From: Bradyrhizobium cytisi
Lineage (GTDB): Bacteria > Pseudomonadota > Alphaproteobacteria > Rhizobiales > Xanthobacteraceae
DNA length: 36,091 nucleotides
Assembly: GCF_008123515.1 (NCBI RefSeq)
Contig: NZ_VSSR01000079.1
Span: 1 to 36,091 of the forward strand
Reading direction: 5' to 3'
The position numbers and the translations under genes were made by a program. Position 1 is the first letter of the stretch. Every line of letters starts with the position of its first letter. The notes below the pieces were generated by a model. It was not told the origin of the DNA. It saw only the letters and a program-made list of their open reading frames with translations, and ran no database searches. Shown here piece by piece: positions 16,647-25,714 of this stretch.

Positions 16647-17789
16647 ATGCGGTTGATCGTGCTGAGTGTGCTTGCACGGCTGGCGTTGCCGGCAATGCTG
16701 GCATTGCCGGTCGCGCCAGGCTTTGCGCAATCCGGCCCATCCGACCGCTCCGTTGCCGACAGGCTGCCGCTGTTTGCTGGGAACAACTGCCAGCAGATCC
16801 GCGACCCCGGCAATCAATTGTTCTGCGGTGATGCCGAACTGTCTGTCGCCGCCGAGAAGCTCAACGCCGCCATCGAGGCGCGGCTCGCCCGCCTGCCCGA
16901 TCGCCTGCCTGCAATCGAGGAGAATGCGATCTGGATCCGCCAGCGCAATCTCGGTTGCGGCATCGTCGGCCAGACCGCGATCCACGCCGACGATTTCGAC
17001 CGGGTGAAGGCCTGCCTTCTCAAGGTGACGGAGGAACGGGCCGCGATCGTGCGAGATCCGGATTTCGACTGCCTTGCGGCCAACACCGCGGCCGGCGCGC
17101 TGATCTGCGCGGATCCATCGCTGGCGCTCACCGAGACCGAGCTCAACAGCCAGGTGCTTGGCCTGATCGGCAAGCTGGACCCGACCGCGGCGCGCTTTGC
17201 CTTCGCCGAATACGGTCGCTGGACGCGAGAGCGCGATCGCAAGTGCAATCTGGTCGGGAAGGAGAACGTGCCACCTCAGGAGCTTGGCTCCGCGGAAGAT
17301 TGCCTCGCCGACCATCTGAAGCGCAGGACCGACGAGATCGCGGCCGCCAGGGGCGATCCGAAGAAGGTGTTCGGCCGGCAGGTCGCAGCCAGGGAGCCCG
17401 ATACCGATGCCGTCGATTTCTGCGCCGCGCGCATCCACGCCGCCAATTCGTGCGGCAATTTCCTCCGCATCAACCGCGTCGACGCCATCGACAGCCAGGT
17501 GACCGGTCAGGAGGCGCAGGTCACGGGCGAGATCGAGATGGTCGTGCTGGCGCCGTTCACCACCTGTAGCAAGGTCGCCTCGACCTGCACCGGCACCTGC
17601 TGGGACGCCAGCACCGGCCGTCCGCAAGCAGGAGCGACCAACAAGGAGCGCTCCGCAGCAGCCTTCAATGTCACGCGCCGCCTGAGGATCCAGCGGACCT
17701 TTGCCTTCGTGAAAGCTGCCGACGGCTGGCGTTGCCGCGAGGACGAGCTGGCGCCGGTGAACTCGGGCACTGCGGGCGGGGGATCGTAG
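16647..17789 (+). CDS. Secreted cysteine-rich protein with two LprI-like (DUF1311) units
   Basis: A 380-residue exported protein. I chose the start at 16647 (MRLIVLSVLARLALPAMLAL) because it places a signal peptide at the N-terminus, cut near GFAQ, and has GGGGG 8 bases upstream; 16617 is an alternative. The mature protein has two units resembling the LprI-like/DUF1311 fold. The first contains NQLFCGDAELSVAAEKLN and WIRQRNLGC. The second contains GALICADPSLALTETELN and YGRWTRERDRKCN. Both have the family pattern of Cys, a leucine/alanine helix with LN, then W..xR...C. A C-terminal cysteine-bearing region (about 265-370) is not recognised. LprI proteins were described as lysozyme inhibitors; most members have no known role. 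It follows the LapG-like gene by 86 bases and may be cotranscribed. Confidence 0.72.
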   Translation: MRLIVLSVLARLALPAMLALPVAPGFAQSGPSDRSVADRLPLFAGNNCQQIRDPGNQLFCGDAELSVAAEKLNAAIEARLARLPDRLPAIEENAIWIRQRNLGCGIVGQTAIHADDFDRVKACLLKVTEERAAIVRDPDFDCLAANTAAGALICADPSLALTETELNSQVLGLIGKLDPTAARFAFAEYGRWTRERDRKCNLVGKENVPPQELGSAEDCLADHLKRRTDEIAAARGDPKKVFGRQVAAREPDTDAVDFCAARIHAANSCGNFLRINRVDAIDSQVTGQEAQVTGEIEMVVLAPFTTCSKVASTCTGTCWDASTGRPQAGATNKERSAAAFNVTRRLRIQRTFAFVKAADGWRCREDELAPVNSGTAGGGS

Positions 17790-17801
17790 TTGCTTTCCTC
17801 T

Positions 17802-17942
17802 CCCTCTCCCCGCTCTTGGCGGGGAGAGGGCCGGGGTGAGCGGCTGTCACCGCGATCACGGCGAGAGCTGGACTCGCGGAGAGCCCCCTCACCCGGAATT
17901 TGCTCTCGCAAATTCCGGCCTCTCCCCGCTTGCGAGGAGAGG
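17802..17942. repeat. Cluster of three hairpins between convergent genes
   Basis: Three stem-loops follow each other. The first, 17802-17813 with 17819-17830, is a perfect 12-bp stem with a 5-base loop. The second, 17893-17903 with 17908-17918, is a perfect 11-bp stem with a 4-base loop. The third, 17919-17925 with 17936-17942, is a 7-bp stem. It fills the gap between the LprI-like gene and the SBP gene, which converge, so a bidirectional terminator role is likely. It resembles a dispersed repeat; a related ctctcccgc hairpin occurs at 28838-28872. Confidence 0.75.
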
Positions 17943-17949
17943 CAAGAGA

Positions 17950-19149
17950 TCAAAACATCAGATTGTCCTTCACCAGCACCCAGCGGCCACCCTTGACCTG
18001 CTGCACCTGGGTGATGGTGTTGGCGAGGTGGTCGGTCTTGGAGAATTTGGTCGGCGGTGAGTTGAAGATGTCGAGGAATTTGTCACCGGACTCGAGCGAG
18101 TCCAGCATCTTCTGTCCAGTCAGATCCTTGCCGGCCTTGTCGGCATAGAACGCAAACGTCATCACCGCGTTGTAGCCGATGATCGCCTGCGTGTTGGCGT
18201 CGGTGTTGAACATCTTCTTGTAGTTGATCAGCCAGTCGTGGACCTTGCCCTTGGCAGTGTCCTCATAGGGAATCTCGAAGCCCGAGGCCGCATAGAGACC
18301 CTCGACCGCCTCCTTGCCCAGCGTCGGGACCTCCAGCACGTTGGTCGGCGTGGCGCCGAGGAAGGTGACGTCCCAGCCGAGCTTCCTGGCTTCACCCATC
18401 GCGCCGATGGTCTCGCGGATCACGGTGCCGAGCACGACGAGATCGCAGCCGTCGGACTTCATCTTGGCCACTTGCGCGCTGAAGTCGGACGCGCCGCGCT
18501 TGTAGCTCGTGATCGAGGCGGGCTGCATCTTCATCGCGGCAAGCTGCTGGTTGAAGCCGTCGAGCACATTCTTTCCGTACTCGTCGTCCTGATGCATGAT
18601 GCAGGGCTTCTGAAAACCTTTCCACTCCACCATGTATTTCAGCGCGGCGCGGGTGCTCTCCACGTAAGGCAGCAGGTTATTGAACTTGAGCCGCTCCTGC
18701 GGCTTGGCCGGATCGAACTTGAAGGTGAACTCGGCAGCCGTCAGCGGAAACAGCTGGGGCACGCCGGCGTCGAACAGGATGTCCTGCGCGGCCAGCACCG
18801 TCGGCGAGCCCATCGGACCGATCATCGCGAAGATCTTGTCGCGCTCGACCATTTTCTGCGAGGCGAGCACCGCCTTCTTCGGATCGTAGCCATTGTCTTC
18901 AAGGATCATCTTGATCTTGCGCCCCTGGATGCCGCCGGCCGCATTGATCTCCTCGACCGCCATCTTCATGCCGTTGGAGACCGGCACGCCCCAGACCTTG
19001 ATCGGGCCCGACAAATCCTGATGAGTGCCGATGACGATCTCGCCCGCCGAGATGCCCTCATTGGTGACCTTGGTTTGCGCTAGGGACGGCTGACAGGTGA
19101 GCGCGAGCGCGCCCACAGCAAGGCCGAACGCCTTCAACGATTTCGACAT
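17950..19149 (-). CDS. Periplasmic binding protein of a branched-chain-amino-acid-type (HAAT) importer
   Basis: A 399-residue LivK-like type I periplasmic binding protein (Peripla_BP_6). The start at 19149 (MSKSLKAFGLAVGALALT) gives a signal peptide cut near SLAQ and a strong GGAGAGGAGACG Shine-Dalgarno; the frame runs 25 codons further upstream. Family features are GEIVIGTHQDLSGP, the central GRKIKMILEDNGYDPKKA and MIGPMGSPTVLAAQ. It is the last gene of the minus-strand importer operon, 74 bases after the acyl-CoA ligase. Many proteins of this family bind aromatic or fatty-acid-like compounds rather than amino acids. The ligase neighbour makes a carboxylic acid a reasonable guess for the ligand, but the sequence does not prove it. 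Confidence 0.93.
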   Translation of the reverse strand: MSKSLKAFGLAVGALALTCQPSLAQTKVTNEGISAGEIVIGTHQDLSGPIKVWGVPVSNGMKMAVEEINAAGGIQGRKIKMILEDNGYDPKKAVLASQKMVERDKIFAMIGPMGSPTVLAAQDILFDAGVPQLFPLTAAEFTFKFDPAKPQERLKFNNLLPYVESTRAALKYMVEWKGFQKPCIMHQDDEYGKNVLDGFNQQLAAMKMQPASITSYKRGASDFSAQVAKMKSDGCDLVVLGTVIRETIGAMGEARKLGWDVTFLGATPTNVLEVPTLGKEAVEGLYAASGFEIPYEDTAKGKVHDWLINYKKMFNTDANTQAIIGYNAVMTFAFYADKAGKDLTGQKMLDSLESGDKFLDIFNSPPTKFSKTDHLANTITQVQQVKGGRWVLVKDNLMF

Positions 19150-19223
19150 TGACGTCTCCTCTCCTTGGGCCCGTATGATGCGAAGGGCGGGGCCATCATT
19201 CCTTCGCTGATTTTCTTTGCGCA

Positions 19224-21062
19224 CTAAGCCACCGCGCGCGCGAGATACATTGCGTCGATCTCTGCGGCGTAGCGCTTGTTCACGAAATTGCGTTTCAGCT
19301 TCATGGTTGGCGTCAGCTCCTCGTCCTCCGGGGTGAGCTGGCGTTCGATCAGGTGGAATTTCTTGATGGTCTCGGCGCGCGCGACGTTCGCGTTGACGCC
19401 TTCAATCTCGTGCCAGATCAGGTTCTGGATCTCGCTGGCCCGGCACAGGCTGGCGTAATTGGTGAAAGGGATGTCGTGATCCTGGGCGAATTTCTCGACA
19501 TTCTCCTGGTCGATCATCACAAGGCAGGTGAGATAGGGCCGCTTGTCGCCGATCACGACGGCGTCGGAGATGTAGGGCGAGAATTTGAGCTGGTTCTCGA
19601 TCTCCGACGGCGTGATGTTCTTGCCGCCGGAGGTGATGATGATGTCCTTCATCCGGTCGGTGATGCGGACGAAGCCCTCATTGTCGATGGTGCCGACGTC
19701 GCCGGTGTGCAGCCAGCCGCGGTGGTCGATGGTCTCGGCCGTCTTCTCGGGCTGGTTCAGATAGCCCATGAACAGGAAGTCGCCTTTGATCAGGATCTCG
19801 CCGTCGGGCGACAGCGCGACCTCGCCCCAAGGCACCGCCGTGCCGACCGAGCCGAGCTTGATGCGCGACCCCGGCATCATGGTCGCAACCCCGCAATTCT
19901 CCGTCTGGCCGTAGACCTCGTGGATGTCGATGCCGAGCGCGAGATACCAGCGGATCAGATCCGGCGCGATCGGCGCCGCGCCGGTGAAGGCGATACGGCA
20001 ACGGTCGAGCCCGATCATGCGGCGGATGTTGCGAAAGGCGAGCTGGTAAGCGACGAGGTTGGCGAGATGCAGCACCAGCGACGGCGCCTTGCCCTCGATC
20101 CGGCAATCGACCATGCGATAGCCGATCCCGATGGCGCGGCGATAGACCCATTGCTGGAGCGGCGTCGCGTCCTTCAGCGCGATGGTGATGACCGAATAGA
20201 ATTTCTCCCAGATGCGCGGCACGGCGAGGAACACGGTCGGCTGCACCTCGCGCAGATTGTCCGGCACGGTCTCCGGACTCTCGGCAAAGTTCATCACCGA
20301 GCCGAGCGCGACCGAGATGTAGTACCCGCCGATGCGCTCGGCGACGTGGCAGAGCGGCAGGAAGATCAGCCGGTCCTCGTCCTCGCGCGCCGGAATGAAG
20401 TCGTTGGCATGCCGCATCTGGTGCGTGACGCTGCGGTTGGCATGCATGGCGCCCTTGGGCGGGCCTGTCGTGCCGGACGTATAGACGAGGATGGCCAGAT
20501 CGCCGGCGCTGCGGCAATTGATCATCTCCTGCCACAGCGCCTCGCGGCCGACCATGTGGTTGCGGCCGAGCGCGCGAAACTCGTCGAGCGACATCACCAT
20601 GTCGTCGGAGAAGCCGCTGAGGCCCTCCATGTCGAACACGACGATCCGTTGCAGGCTGGGGCAGCGTGCGCGGCAGCCGAGGATCTTGTCGAGCTGCTCC
20701 TCGTCCTCGGCGAAGATCACCCGCGAGGCGGAATCGTTGAGGAGATATTCGACCTGGGCCGACGCGTCGGTCGGATAGATGCCGGAGGAGACACCGCCGG
20801 CGCACAGGATTCCCATGTCGGCATGGACCCATTCGGGCACGGCGTTGGCGACGATGGAGCCGACGTCGCCTGGCTTGAAGCCGATCGCATGGAGGCCGTA
20901 GGCGATCTCCTTGGAGATCTGCAGCCATTCGCGCCAGCTCGTCGGCTGCCAGATGCCGAATGTCTTCTCACGGATCGCGGGCCTGTCGCCGCGCACCTCT
21001 GCTGCGCGCAGGAAACTTCTCGCGATCGTATCAGCGACCGTCAGCACCGCCGGTCGGGCCAT
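19224..21062 (-). CDS. AMP-forming acyl-CoA ligase (long-chain type)
   Basis: A 612-residue adenylate-forming enzyme that activates a carboxylic acid with ATP and then transfers it to CoA. Visible motifs are the P-loop YTSGTTGPPKGAMHANRSV (about 190-208), TGAAPIAPDL (about 363), YGQTENCG (about 381), GWLHTGDVG (about 447) and ITDRMKDIIITSGGKNITPS (about 465-484). The last includes the hinge region; the catalytic lysine is likely the C-terminal K of the LKRNFVNKRY segment. Architecture is closest to bacterial FadD/long-chain ACS with a long N-terminal part. The start has GAGGAGACG just upstream. It sits between the LivF-like ATPase (49 bases) and the SBP gene, so uptake and CoA activation of the same acid are probably coupled. 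The chain length or aromatic nature of the substrate is not determinable here. Confidence 0.92.
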   Translation of the reverse strand: MARPAVLTVADTIARSFLRAAEVRGDRPAIREKTFGIWQPTSWREWLQISKEIAYGLHAIGFKPGDVGSIVANAVPEWVHADMGILCAGGVSSGIYPTDASAQVEYLLNDSASRVIFAEDEEQLDKILGCRARCPSLQRIVVFDMEGLSGFSDDMVMSLDEFRALGRNHMVGREALWQEMINCRSAGDLAILVYTSGTTGPPKGAMHANRSVTHQMRHANDFIPAREDEDRLIFLPLCHVAERIGGYYISVALGSVMNFAESPETVPDNLREVQPTVFLAVPRIWEKFYSVITIALKDATPLQQWVYRRAIGIGYRMVDCRIEGKAPSLVLHLANLVAYQLAFRNIRRMIGLDRCRIAFTGAAPIAPDLIRWYLALGIDIHEVYGQTENCGVATMMPGSRIKLGSVGTAVPWGEVALSPDGEILIKGDFLFMGYLNQPEKTAETIDHRGWLHTGDVGTIDNEGFVRITDRMKDIIITSGGKNITPSEIENQLKFSPYISDAVVIGDKRPYLTCLVMIDQENVEKFAQDHDIPFTNYASLCRASEIQNLIWHEIEGVNANVARAETIKKFHLIERQLTPEDEELTPTMKLKRNFVNKRYAAEIDAMYLARAVA

Positions 21063-21111
21063 GCGCGTCTCCTCGGTTGTCGCCTTAACGCAAACGCTTC
21101 ATCGCCAAGTA

Positions 21112-21900
21112 TCATCGCCAGGTCTTCTTCTTTTTCCAGCGCCGCTCGCCTCGTGCGCCGGCTTCCTTGGCGCCAAGGTAGAATTCCTGGATGTCCTGGG
21201 AATGCATCAAGCGGTCGCAACTGTCGTTCATCACGACGCGCCCGATCTCCAGCACGTAACCATAGTGCGCCGTCTCCAGCGCCACGCGCGCATTCTGCTC
21301 GACCAGCAGGATCGACATGCCCTGCTCCTCGTTGACGCGGCGGATGATGGTGAAGATCTCCCTCACCAGGATCGGCGACAGGCCGAGCGACGGCTCGTCG
21401 AGCAGCAACAGCGTCGGCCGGTTCATCAGCGCGCGGCCGATCGCGAGCATCTGCTGCTCGCCGCCCGAGAGCTGGCCGGCCGGCTGGTTGATGCGCTCCT
21501 TAAGCCGTGGGAAGTATCCGTAGACCCGCTCGAGATCCTCGGCGACGCCGTCGCTATCCCGGCGCGGATAGGCGCCCATCATCAAATTCTCGCGCACCGA
21601 GAGGAACGGGAACACCTCGCGCCCTTCCGGCACATGACTGAGGCCGAGGCGAACGATGCGATCGGCCTCCATGCGCTGGATTGGCTTGCCCATGAACTCG
21701 ATCGAGCCCTTTTGCGGATCGAGAATGCCCGAGATGGTCTTCAGCACCGTGGTCTTGCCGGCACCGTTGGCGCCCAGCAGCGTGACGATGCGTCCGCGCG
21801 GCACTTCGAGCGAGATGCCGCGGATCGCCATGATCGGCCCGTAATAGCTCTCGATGTTGGAGAGCTTCAGGATGATGTCGGGTGCCGGGGTCGCATCCAT
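21112..21900 (-). CDS. ABC transporter ATPase, LivF type
   Basis: A 262-residue cytoplasmic ATPase subunit of the HAAT importer. Walker A is GANGAGKTT (about residue 42), the signature is LSGGEQQMLAIGRAL and Walker B is LLLLDEPSLGL. EQNARVALETAHYGYVLEIG is the family tail. The C-terminus is unusually basic (ERRWKKKKTWR), an extension of a dozen residues beyond a typical LivF. It begins 3 bases after the LivG-like stop, showing tight translational coupling. Confidence 0.94.
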   Translation of the reverse strand: MDATPAPDIILKLSNIESYYGPIMAIRGISLEVPRGRIVTLLGANGAGKTTVLKTISGILDPQKGSIEFMGKPIQRMEADRIVRLGLSHVPEGREVFPFLSVRENLMMGAYPRRDSDGVAEDLERVYGYFPRLKERINQPAGQLSGGEQQMLAIGRALMNRPTLLLLDEPSLGLSPILVREIFTIIRRVNEEQGMSILLVEQNARVALETAHYGYVLEIGRVVMNDSCDRLMHSQDIQEFYLGAKEAGARGERRWKKKKTWR

Positions 21901-21903
21901 GCA

Positions 21904-22662
21904 TCAGGCTCCCAGATACGCGGCGACGACATCGGGGTGCTGCTGAACGTCAGTGGGCGAGCCCATCGCCAGCACGCGGCCGTAGTTCAGCGCGATGACA
22001 CGGTCCGAGACGCGGTTGACCAGCGACATGTCGTGCTCGACCATCAGCACGGTGACGCCGAGCTCGCTCTTCATGTCGCGGATCCAGAACGACATGTCGT
22101 CGGTCTCCTCGACGTTGAGGCCGGAGGACGGTTCGTCGAGCAGGATCAGCTTCGGCTCCGAGCAGAGCGCGCGCGCGAGCTCAATCACCTTGCGCACGCC
22201 GTAGGGCAGGCCCGAGATCAATTTGTCACGATACGGCTCGAGATCGAGCAACTCGATGACCTGCTCGACCCGACGGCGGTGCACCTTCTCGTTGGCACGC
22301 ACGCTCGGCAGGAACAGCAATTCCTGCCAGAGCTGCGTGGTGGAATGGCGGTGGCGCCCGACCAGAAGGTTGGACAGCACCGTCGCATTCTCGAACAGCT
22401 CGATGTTCTGGAAGGTGCGCGCGATGCCGAGTCTTGCGATATCGTAAGGCGGCTCTTCCGTGATGTCGTGGTCCTCGAAGAAGATGCGGCCCGAGGTCGG
22501 CCGGTAGATGCGCGAGATCAGATTGAAGATCGAGCTCTTGCCCGCACCGTTTGGTCCGATGATCGAGAGGATCTCGCCCTTCTCGACCGCGAACGAGACC
22601 GCATCGACGGCCTTGAGGCCTCCGAAATGCAGCGACAGGTTCTCGGCGCGGAAATAGCTCAT
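21904..22662 (-). CDS. ABC transporter ATPase, LivG type
   Basis: A 252-residue ATPase, partner of the LivF-like protein. Walker A is GPNGAGKSS (about 37-45), Walker B is LILLDEPSSGLN and the H-loop region is VLMVEHDMSLV. The ABC signature reads LPYGVRKVIELARAL rather than LSYGxQR, which is common in this subgroup. Its ATG overlaps the stop of the LivM-like gene by 4 bases (ATGA). LivG and LivF form the heterodimer that powers the two permeases. Confidence 0.94.
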   Translation of the reverse strand: MSYFRAENLSLHFGGLKAVDAVSFAVEKGEILSIIGPNGAGKSSIFNLISRIYRPTSGRIFFEDHDITEEPPYDIARLGIARTFQNIELFENATVLSNLLVGRHRHSTTQLWQELLFLPSVRANEKVHRRRVEQVIELLDLEPYRDKLISGLPYGVRKVIELARALCSEPKLILLDEPSSGLNVEETDDMSFWIRDMKSELGVTVLMVEHDMSLVNRVSDRVIALNYGRVLAMGSPTDVQQHPDVVAAYLGA

Positions 22663-23810
22663 CGGTTGCGCTCCGACTTCACGTAAATCTTCTGCCGCTT
22701 GAAGGTGGCGCGCTTGTAGAGCGGGAACAGCTGGAAAAAGAGCTTGATCTTGAGCCAGCGGCCGTAGATGCCGAGCGGCTCGAACAGCACGAACAGCATG
22801 ATAATGATGCCGTAGATCGCGCCCTTCAGCCCGTTCAGCGAGGCAAAGGCCGCGACCTTGGACTGGACATTCGCCACGGTCGCCGTGCCCGCGCCGAACA
22901 TCGCGGCGATACCGGCGATGATGCCGGGCATGTCGTCCTTGAGGTAGGTCAGGAACGGATCGAGCATAACGATGAAGATCGCGCCCAGCACGGCGCCGTG
23001 CAGGCTGAAGGTACCTCCGATCAGGATCACGATGATGAACTCGATCGAGAGCTGCAGCGTGAACATCTCCGGCGAGATGAAGGAGAGCTTGTGCGCGAAC
23101 AGCACCCCGGCAAAGCCGGTAATCGCCGCCGAGATCGCAAAGGACTTGACCTTATAGAGCGCGACGTTGACGCCCATGCTGCGCGCCGCGGTCTCTGAGT
23201 CCCGGATCGCGACGAAGGCGCGCCCCGTCGGCGAGCGCAGCAGATTGAGCGTGCCGACGATGGTCAGCACCAGCACCGCGAGGCAGAGGAAATAGAAGGT
23301 CGGACTGTCGCGCGAGACCGTCACGCCGAGCAGCGACAGCGCCTTGACCCGCATGCCCTCATTGCCGTTGGTGACGCTCTCCCAGCGCGCCAGAATCTCC
23401 TCGACGATGAAAGCGAAGGAGATCGTGGCGATGACGAGATAGATGCCCTGCAGTCGCAGCGCCGGAAAGCCGACCAGCGCGCCGATACAGCCGGTCAGGA
23501 CGCCTGCGGCGAGGAAGTAGACTGGAAACGGCACATTATATTTCTGGAGGTAAGCGGCCGTGTAGGCGCCGATCGCGAGGAACGCTGCATGCCCGAGCGA
23601 GGCCTGCCCGGTAAAGCCGGTCAGGATCATCAGCGCCACGCCGACGGTCGCATAGATGCAGACGAACACGAGCTGGCTCATCAGATAGCTGGAGAGCACG
23701 TAAGGCGCGATCAGCAGCACGGCGAGCAAGAGGCCATAGGAGACCACGTAGCCGGAATGCGGGAAGAGCTTGATGTCGTCCTCATAGTCGGTCTTGAACA
23801 GGAAGCGCAT
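22659..23810 (-). CDS. ABC transporter permease, LivM type
   Basis: A 383-residue inner-membrane permease with 8-10 likely helices. Family motifs are TGFTGQASLGHAAFLAIGAY (about 64-83), PALRLQGIYLVIATISFAF and the coupling segment RDSETAARSMGVNVALYKVK. It is longer than a typical LivM by a C-terminal basic tail (LFPLYKRATFKRQKIYVKSE). This tail is seen in members associated with acyl-CoA ligases, as far as I recall. It overlaps the LivG-like gene by 4 bases and starts 4 bases after the LivH-like stop. Confidence 0.93.
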   Translation of the reverse strand: MRFLFKTDYEDDIKLFPHSGYVVSYGLLLAVLLIAPYVLSSYLMSQLVFVCIYATVGVALMILTGFTGQASLGHAAFLAIGAYTAAYLQKYNVPFPVYFLAAGVLTGCIGALVGFPALRLQGIYLVIATISFAFIVEEILARWESVTNGNEGMRVKALSLLGVTVSRDSPTFYFLCLAVLVLTIVGTLNLLRSPTGRAFVAIRDSETAARSMGVNVALYKVKSFAISAAITGFAGVLFAHKLSFISPEMFTLQLSIEFIIVILIGGTFSLHGAVLGAIFIVMLDPFLTYLKDDMPGIIAGIAAMFGAGTATVANVQSKVAAFASLNGLKGAIYGIIIMLFVLFEPLGIYGRWLKIKLFFQLFPLYKRATFKRQKIYVKSERNR

Positions 23811-23814
23811 GCGC

Positions 23815-24690
23815 TCAGACCTTCTTGCGGGCGTGAAGGCCGAACAGGCCTTCGGGCTTCAGCAGCAGCACGGCCAGCAGAACGATGTAGGGCGCGACGT
23901 CCTTCCAGCCCTCCGCCAGATAGAAGCCGGCCATGCTCTCGATCACGCCGATCAGCACGCCGCCGACGACGGCGCCGGGGATCGAGCCGAAGCCGCCGAG
24001 CACCGCGGCTGGAAACGCCTTCAGGCCGAGCACGAGACCGACATTGGAGTGGATGAAGGTGATCGGCGCCAGCAGCACGCCGGCGCAGGTCGCCACCGCC
24101 GCGCTGATCGCCCAGACGATCGAGACCACGCGCTTGACCGGAATGCCCATGTAGTACGCCGCCAGCATGTTCTCGGAGCTGGCGCGCATCGCGGTGCCGA
24201 GCGTGGTCTTGTTGAAGAACAGCCAGAGCAGCGCGCACAGGATGATCGTCGCCGCGATCACCGAGAGCTTGTCATGGGCGAGCACCAGCGAGCCGATGCG
24301 CAGTACGCCTTGGCTGAACGGCGTCTCGATCTTGAAATCGTCGGTGCCCCAGATCATCCCGGCGACCGAGCGCAGGAAGTAGCCAAGGCCGATGGTAGCC
24401 ATGATGATGGAGAATTGCGGATAGCCGAGAATCGGCCGCACCACGATCCGCTCCGCCAGCATGCCGAACAGCGCCATTGCGGCCACCGCACCGGCGAAGC
24501 CGATCCAGTAGTTCAGGCCCATCATGCCGATGAAGGTGAAGGCGAAGAAGCCGCCCAGCATCATCAGATCGCCCTGGGCGAAATTGACGACCTCGGTGGC
24601 CTTGTAGACGAGCACGAACCCGAGTGCGATCAGGCCGTAGACACAGCCGAGCGCAACACCGCTGACCAGCTGCTGAACGAAATCCAGCAT
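23815..24690 (-). CDS. ABC transporter permease, LivH type
   Basis: A 291-residue permease, first gene of the HAAT importer operon. I chose the start at 24690 (MLDFVQQLVSGVALGCVYGL) because a GGGAGGA Shine-Dalgarno lies 8 bases before it; the frame extends 7 codons upstream. Family features are VYGLIALGFVLVYKATEVVN, FAQGDLMMLGGF, the coupling loop MRASSENMLAAYYMGIPVKR and AVLGGFGSIPGAVVGG. The operon order LivH-M-G-F, ligase, SBP runs continuously on the minus strand with gaps of 74 bases or less. Confidence 0.94.
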   Translation of the reverse strand: MLDFVQQLVSGVALGCVYGLIALGFVLVYKATEVVNFAQGDLMMLGGFFAFTFIGMMGLNYWIGFAGAVAAMALFGMLAERIVVRPILGYPQFSIIMATIGLGYFLRSVAGMIWGTDDFKIETPFSQGVLRIGSLVLAHDKLSVIAATIILCALLWLFFNKTTLGTAMRASSENMLAAYYMGIPVKRVVSIVWAISAAVATCAGVLLAPITFIHSNVGLVLGLKAFPAAVLGGFGSIPGAVVGGVLIGVIESMAGFYLAEGWKDVAPYIVLLAVLLLKPEGLFGLHARKKV

Positions 24691-24964
24691 CGCCGCGTCC
24701 TCCCGATGCAACCAGCGGTTCTTGACGACCGCCTTGCCGCATCTTGTGTCCAGCCGCTGCGCAGTCGTTTCGCCGCGTCAGCCGCCATTTGTCCCGGCGC
24801 CAATTCAGCCTGAACCGCCAAGCCCTGTCAACAAACGGTGACTTGCCTTTAGTCCAAGCCTTGGTCCAAGGCGGATGCCGGATTTTGCGGCAGCGCGATT
24901 CACCGTGCCGAAACATCTTCGGGTCATGGTCGCGACCGATGCAAAACCGGATGGTGTGGCCGTC
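24691..24964. promoter_or_regulatory. Divergent promoter region with overlapping dyads
   Basis: This gap between the importer operon and the divergent ABC ATPase contains two overlapping short palindromes. They are ccaag-c-cttgg (24854-24864) and ccttgg-t-ccaagg (24859-24871). Overlapping dyads in a divergent region suggest a regulator-binding site, but they also touch the alternative ATG at 24875. Core promoter elements are not clear. Confidence 0.4.

Positions 24965-25710
<746 letters not shown>

Positions 25711-25714
<4 letters not shown>

Noticed and set aside
5737..17789. LapD-like receptor or type I secretion genes inside the surface-protein region
   Set aside because: I looked for GGDEF/EAL/HAMP motifs, HlyB-type ATPase and HlyD/TolC-type proteins and saw none in this window; they must lie elsewhere if present.
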